DNA of 33,036 nt from a virus, in the IMG/VR virus record IMGVR_UViG_3300048921_000140, positions 1-33,036 of that record, one strand, 5' to 3'. A program made the translations under genes and the position numbers. A model generated the notes under the pieces. That model worked only from the letters and a program-made list of their open reading frames with translations, was not told where the DNA came from and searched no databases. Numbering within the stretch: the first letter of the stretch is position 1; each line of letters opens with the position of its first letter. Below, in pieces: positions 31,291-33,036 of this stretch.

Positions 31291-31721
31291 TGGCGATCCT
31301 CACTCAGGAAGCTTTCGCCAATACGGCCTGTATCAAGCCCACCGTAGCTGCCGCATTGCAGAGAACCCTTCACGGCGCAGCGGTCGCAGTTCTCTTTGGC
31401 TTCGTTACGTGATGCATCGAACTTCGCCACCAGCATCGCTTCACGCCAGACCTGCGCGGCACGCAGCCAGAACCCTTTCGCCTCCAGTTCGCCGGCCTGC
31501 TTCGCCTTTTGGCTGTATCTCTCACTCTCAGCCGGTAACGGCGCAGTGTTGATCGAGTAGCTCCAGTCGCTGGCCCGCTTCAGCAGTCCCTTGGTGAACA
31601 GCGGTTTGATAAAGCGCTTCACTGAGGTCTCATGCAGGCCGGTAAGCTTGCAGAGTTCGCGAACCTTCAGCGGGCCATTGCGGGTAATCAGTTCAAGAAT
31701 TTTTGATTCGTGGTTGATCAT
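31287..31721 (-). CDS. PerC-family regulator
   Basis: 144 residues. Residues 4-50 form a helix-turn-helix (ILELITRNGPLKVRELCKLT, LHETSVKRFIKPL). Residues 72-97 carry the PerC pattern KAKQAGELEAKGFWLRAAQV plus W-x-EAM. The C-terminus has four cysteines (NCDRCAVKGSLQCGS), a possible metal site. PerC-like proteins in phages activate host or phage genes. It begins 13 bases after the replication gene stop. Confidence 0.85.
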   Translation of the reverse strand: MINHESKILELITRNGPLKVRELCKLTGLHETSVKRFIKPLFTKGLLKRASDWSYSINTAPLPAESERYSQKAKQAGELEAKGFWLRAAQVWREAMLVAKFDASRNEAKENCDRCAVKGSLQCGSYGGLDTGRIGESFLSEDRQ

Positions 31722-31734
31722 GATTTATCCCCCG

Positions 31735-32628
31735 TTAACCGCGAAAGCCGTGAGGCACTGAGCTGTCAGGCTGCGAAATGACCGTTATATCCCGCTGCAT
31801 GTTGCGCTTCAGGGCATTCCACTCAGAGCGTGGTGGGCGACCCGCCTTATCCCACTTGGTAGCTGACTGGAGATAGCCAGGCAGATTGCCGGGGATGAAC
31901 AGCGTCTTGGGACGCATGTACTGGTATTCCTCAGTGCCTTCCCAGTGGGCGTGTTTGTAATCCACCACCAGACAAAGCTCTTCCACCGTAAACGAGTCTT
32001 TCAGGCGGGACTTGATGTGACCCATCGACGACTGTGCTTCGGTGTGCTTTGCGCCGGTGATTTTGTTCAGGTGACGTAAAACCTGACGGGAGCGATTGAT
32101 AATTGACCACTCATCGTCTGGTTGCGGCGCAACCTGACAAAAGGTTTTTTTATCTGATGGATCATGTTTTGAATTTACTGACGGATCGTCGCCAGATTCT
32201 GGCGGGTCAAAACTGTTATTTTTGCTGGATTCTGACGGGTGAAAATTTGATGCGTCAAAATTCGGTGCATCAGATTTTGATGCTTCATATTTTGATGTGT
32301 CAGATTCTGACGCCTCAGATTCTGACAGGTGAGCGGCAGCTGATTCGCGAAGCTTTTTGACGTTAAGCTGATACATATTTGAGTTGTTACGATTACCCTT
32401 GCGACGTGGCGTGCTGGTGAGCCAGCCTTCACTTTCCAGCTTGCGGATCGAGGTACGAACGGTACTCGGACCAGCGCCAATCTGACGGGCAATGGTAGCG
32501 ATTGACGGCCAGCAAACGCCTTCGTCGCTTGAGAAGTCAGCCAGGCGAGCCATGATGGCAACCATAGTGATCTTCATGCCGGATGAAGCGCAGCCGTCCC
32601 AGACGAATGCTGATAATTTAACGCTCAT
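31735..32628 (-). CDS. Replication initiator (lambda O-like role)
   Basis: 297 residues. N-terminal winged helix (about 19-88: VCWPSIATIARQIGAGPSTV), a Ser/Asp-rich linker (100-160) and a C-terminal conserved phage replication domain (183-253: VLRHLNKITGAKHTE, RLKDSFTVEELCLVVDYK, YMRPKTLFIPGNLPGYL) of the Phg_2220_C type. The linker is encoded by tandem 15-bp repeats, as the lambda O gene encodes its own origin between its domains. No lambda P or DnaC-like helicase loader is visible downstream, so the host primosome is probably engaged directly or the loader lies outside. Overlaps DUF4222 by 11 bases. Confidence 0.85.
   Translation of the reverse strand: MSVKLSAFVWDGCASSGMKITMVAIMARLADFSSDEGVCWPSIATIARQIGAGPSTVRTSIRKLESEGWLTSTPRRKGNRNNSNMYQLNVKKLRESAAAHLSESEASESDTSKYEASKSDAPNFDASNFHPSESSKNNSFDPPESGDDPSVNSKHDPSDKKTFCQVAPQPDDEWSIINRSRQVLRHLNKITGAKHTEAQSSMGHIKSRLKDSFTVEELCLVVDYKHAHWEGTEEYQYMRPKTLFIPGNLPGYLQSATKWDKAGRPPRSEWNALKRNMQRDITVISQPDSSVPHGFRG
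32195..32332 (-). repeat. Tandem 15-bp repeats, candidate replication origin
   Basis: Seven contiguous 15-bp units at 32228-32332 (for example GATTCTGACGGGTGA, GATTTTGATGCTTCA, GATTCTGACAGGTGA on the plus strand) and one more at 32195-32209. They share ATT-TGA-G--TCA and translate to S-(E/K)-S-D-A-type repeats in the linker of the initiator. Position and form resemble the iterons of lambda ori in gene O. Confidence 0.6.
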
Positions 32629-32800
32629 GGTTTACCCCAACCTCTCTGAAATATTGCTTGAACCGTTCGAGAGAGCTGAAGCACTCGCCATGTTCATAGT
32701 CGTCACGCAGGTAGATAACCCTGTCGTTCTCTGGCTCCCAGCGAATGACCCGCACAGGGATGCCGCGCTTATCTCGGAAGATACGGTCAAGCTCTCGCAT
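32618..32800 (-). CDS. DUF4222 family protein
   Basis: 60 residues: MRELDRIFRDKRGIPVRVIR, NDRVIYLRDDYEHGECFSSL and RFKQYFREV are the DUF4222 pattern of enterobacterial prophages. Small beta-rich protein of unknown role, always in the early replication region. Ends 11 bases inside the initiator gene. Overlaps, in another frame, the less certain gene at 32632-32982. Confidence 0.78.
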   Translation of the reverse strand: MRELDRIFRDKRGIPVRVIRWEPENDRVIYLRDDYEHGECFSSLERFKQYFREVGVNHER

Positions 32801-32982
32801 TTGGTCGCCTTCATTCGCTGGTTAGCATCGCCCACAGCCCAGTCAACAAAGCTGTGGTTAACTTCCTCGGTGCCGCCTGGTACATTAAGCACATACCGCA
32901 GCGCCTCACTGCTGAGGCGTCCACCAGCTGAAGGAAGGCAACGGAATTGCGGTAACCCTGATAATCTGATTAAATTGATCAC
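32632..32982 (-). CDS. Possible protein overlapping DUF4222
   Basis: 116 residues from a GTG at 32982, with GTGTGTGGAGA upstream, as for KilA-N and Q in this window. The first 65 residues look natural (MINLIRLSGLPQFRCLPSAG, VLNVPGGTEEVNHSFVDWAV), the last 50 are Ser/Ala/Thr-rich and coincide with DUF4222 in another frame, so this tail may be translated only as a by-product. Real or partly spurious; no family recognised. Confidence 0.35.
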   Translation of the reverse strand: MINLIRLSGLPQFRCLPSAGGRLSSEALRYVLNVPGGTEEVNHSFVDWAVGDANQRMKATKCESLTVSSEISAASLCGSFAGSQRTTGLSTCVTTMNMASASALSNGSSNISERLG

Positions 32983-32986
32983 GCGA

Positions 32987-33036
32987 TTAGTTCTCCACAC
33001 ACGTTGATTTAGTCGCATCGAACGCCGCGGGCTGCA
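32987..33036 (-). CDS. C-terminal end of an upstream early gene (partial)
   Basis: An open frame enters from the right edge and ends QPAAFDATKSTCVEN-stop at 32987, five bases before the GTG at 32982. By position in a lambdoid early region it could be a CII-type regulator, but the 15 visible residues do not prove it. Confidence 0.4.
   Translation of the reverse strand, partial: QPAAFDATKSTCVEN

Noticed and set aside
32228-32332. CRISPR array
   Set aside because: Units are contiguous 15-mers without spacers and lie in frame inside a coding region.

Overview
The window is most of one Enterobacterales prophage, shown from its tail-side attachment site (left) almost to its early control region (cut by the right edge). 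The host is a gamma-proteobacterium of the enteric group. This rests on the tRNA-Leu(UAA) fragment at 56-112, on Enterobacterales-type phage proteins (DUF4222, PerC, DUF968, KilA-N) and on a canonical LexA box. An Erwiniaceae host such as Pantoea or Erwinia is only a guess.

Layout, left to right. Bases 1-55 are presumed host DNA and 56-112 is a displaced tRNA 3' half marking the phage end. A conversion locus follows: a plus-strand pair that looks like a divergent RexA/RexB exclusion system (392-1835), a LexA-boxed operon encoding a catalytically dead UmuD'-like protein (1923-2485), a possible structured RNA with a terminator (2610-2697) and an unknown gene (2833-3210). The late genes then run right to left. 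From 3207 to 14397 lies a Mu-type contractile tail (fibre assembly, fibre, baseplate, hub, spike, tape measure, -1 frameshifted chaperone, tube, sheath), joined through tail-terminator and neck genes to an HK97-type head (capsid, ClpP-like protease, portal) and a P27/HNH packaging module (to 22589). An HK97-type head on a Mu-type tail is the arrangement known from Shigella phage SfV. Next come two small AT-rich genes, an Acb2-like cyclic-nucleotide sponge, Rz1/Rz, endolysin and holin (22623-24871). A leader with tandem decamers and a terminator, and two accessory genes, separate lysis from a Q-type antiterminator (26006-26434).

Upstream are DUF968 and KilA-N genes, an inserted plus-strand gene with a CoiA-like zinc N-terminus (28562-29752), then ParB-like, 40-residue membrane, PerC-like and replication-initiator genes. 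The initiator contains seven tandem 15-bp repeats that resemble lambda O iterons. DUF4222 and the end of an upstream gene finish the window. Integrase, repressor, Cro and the intact tRNA are expected just beyond the right edge.

How it works together (inference): early genes replicate DNA and make Q; Q lets polymerase from a promoter near 25.1 kb read through several intrinsic terminators across about 22 kb of late genes. The added genes look like lysogen-expressed or phage-protective cargo: phage exclusion, SOS modulation, anti-CBASS and a secreted protein inside the tail operon. The most promising under-described items are the Rex-like pair, the UmuD'-mimic SOS operon and the CoiA-like gene.
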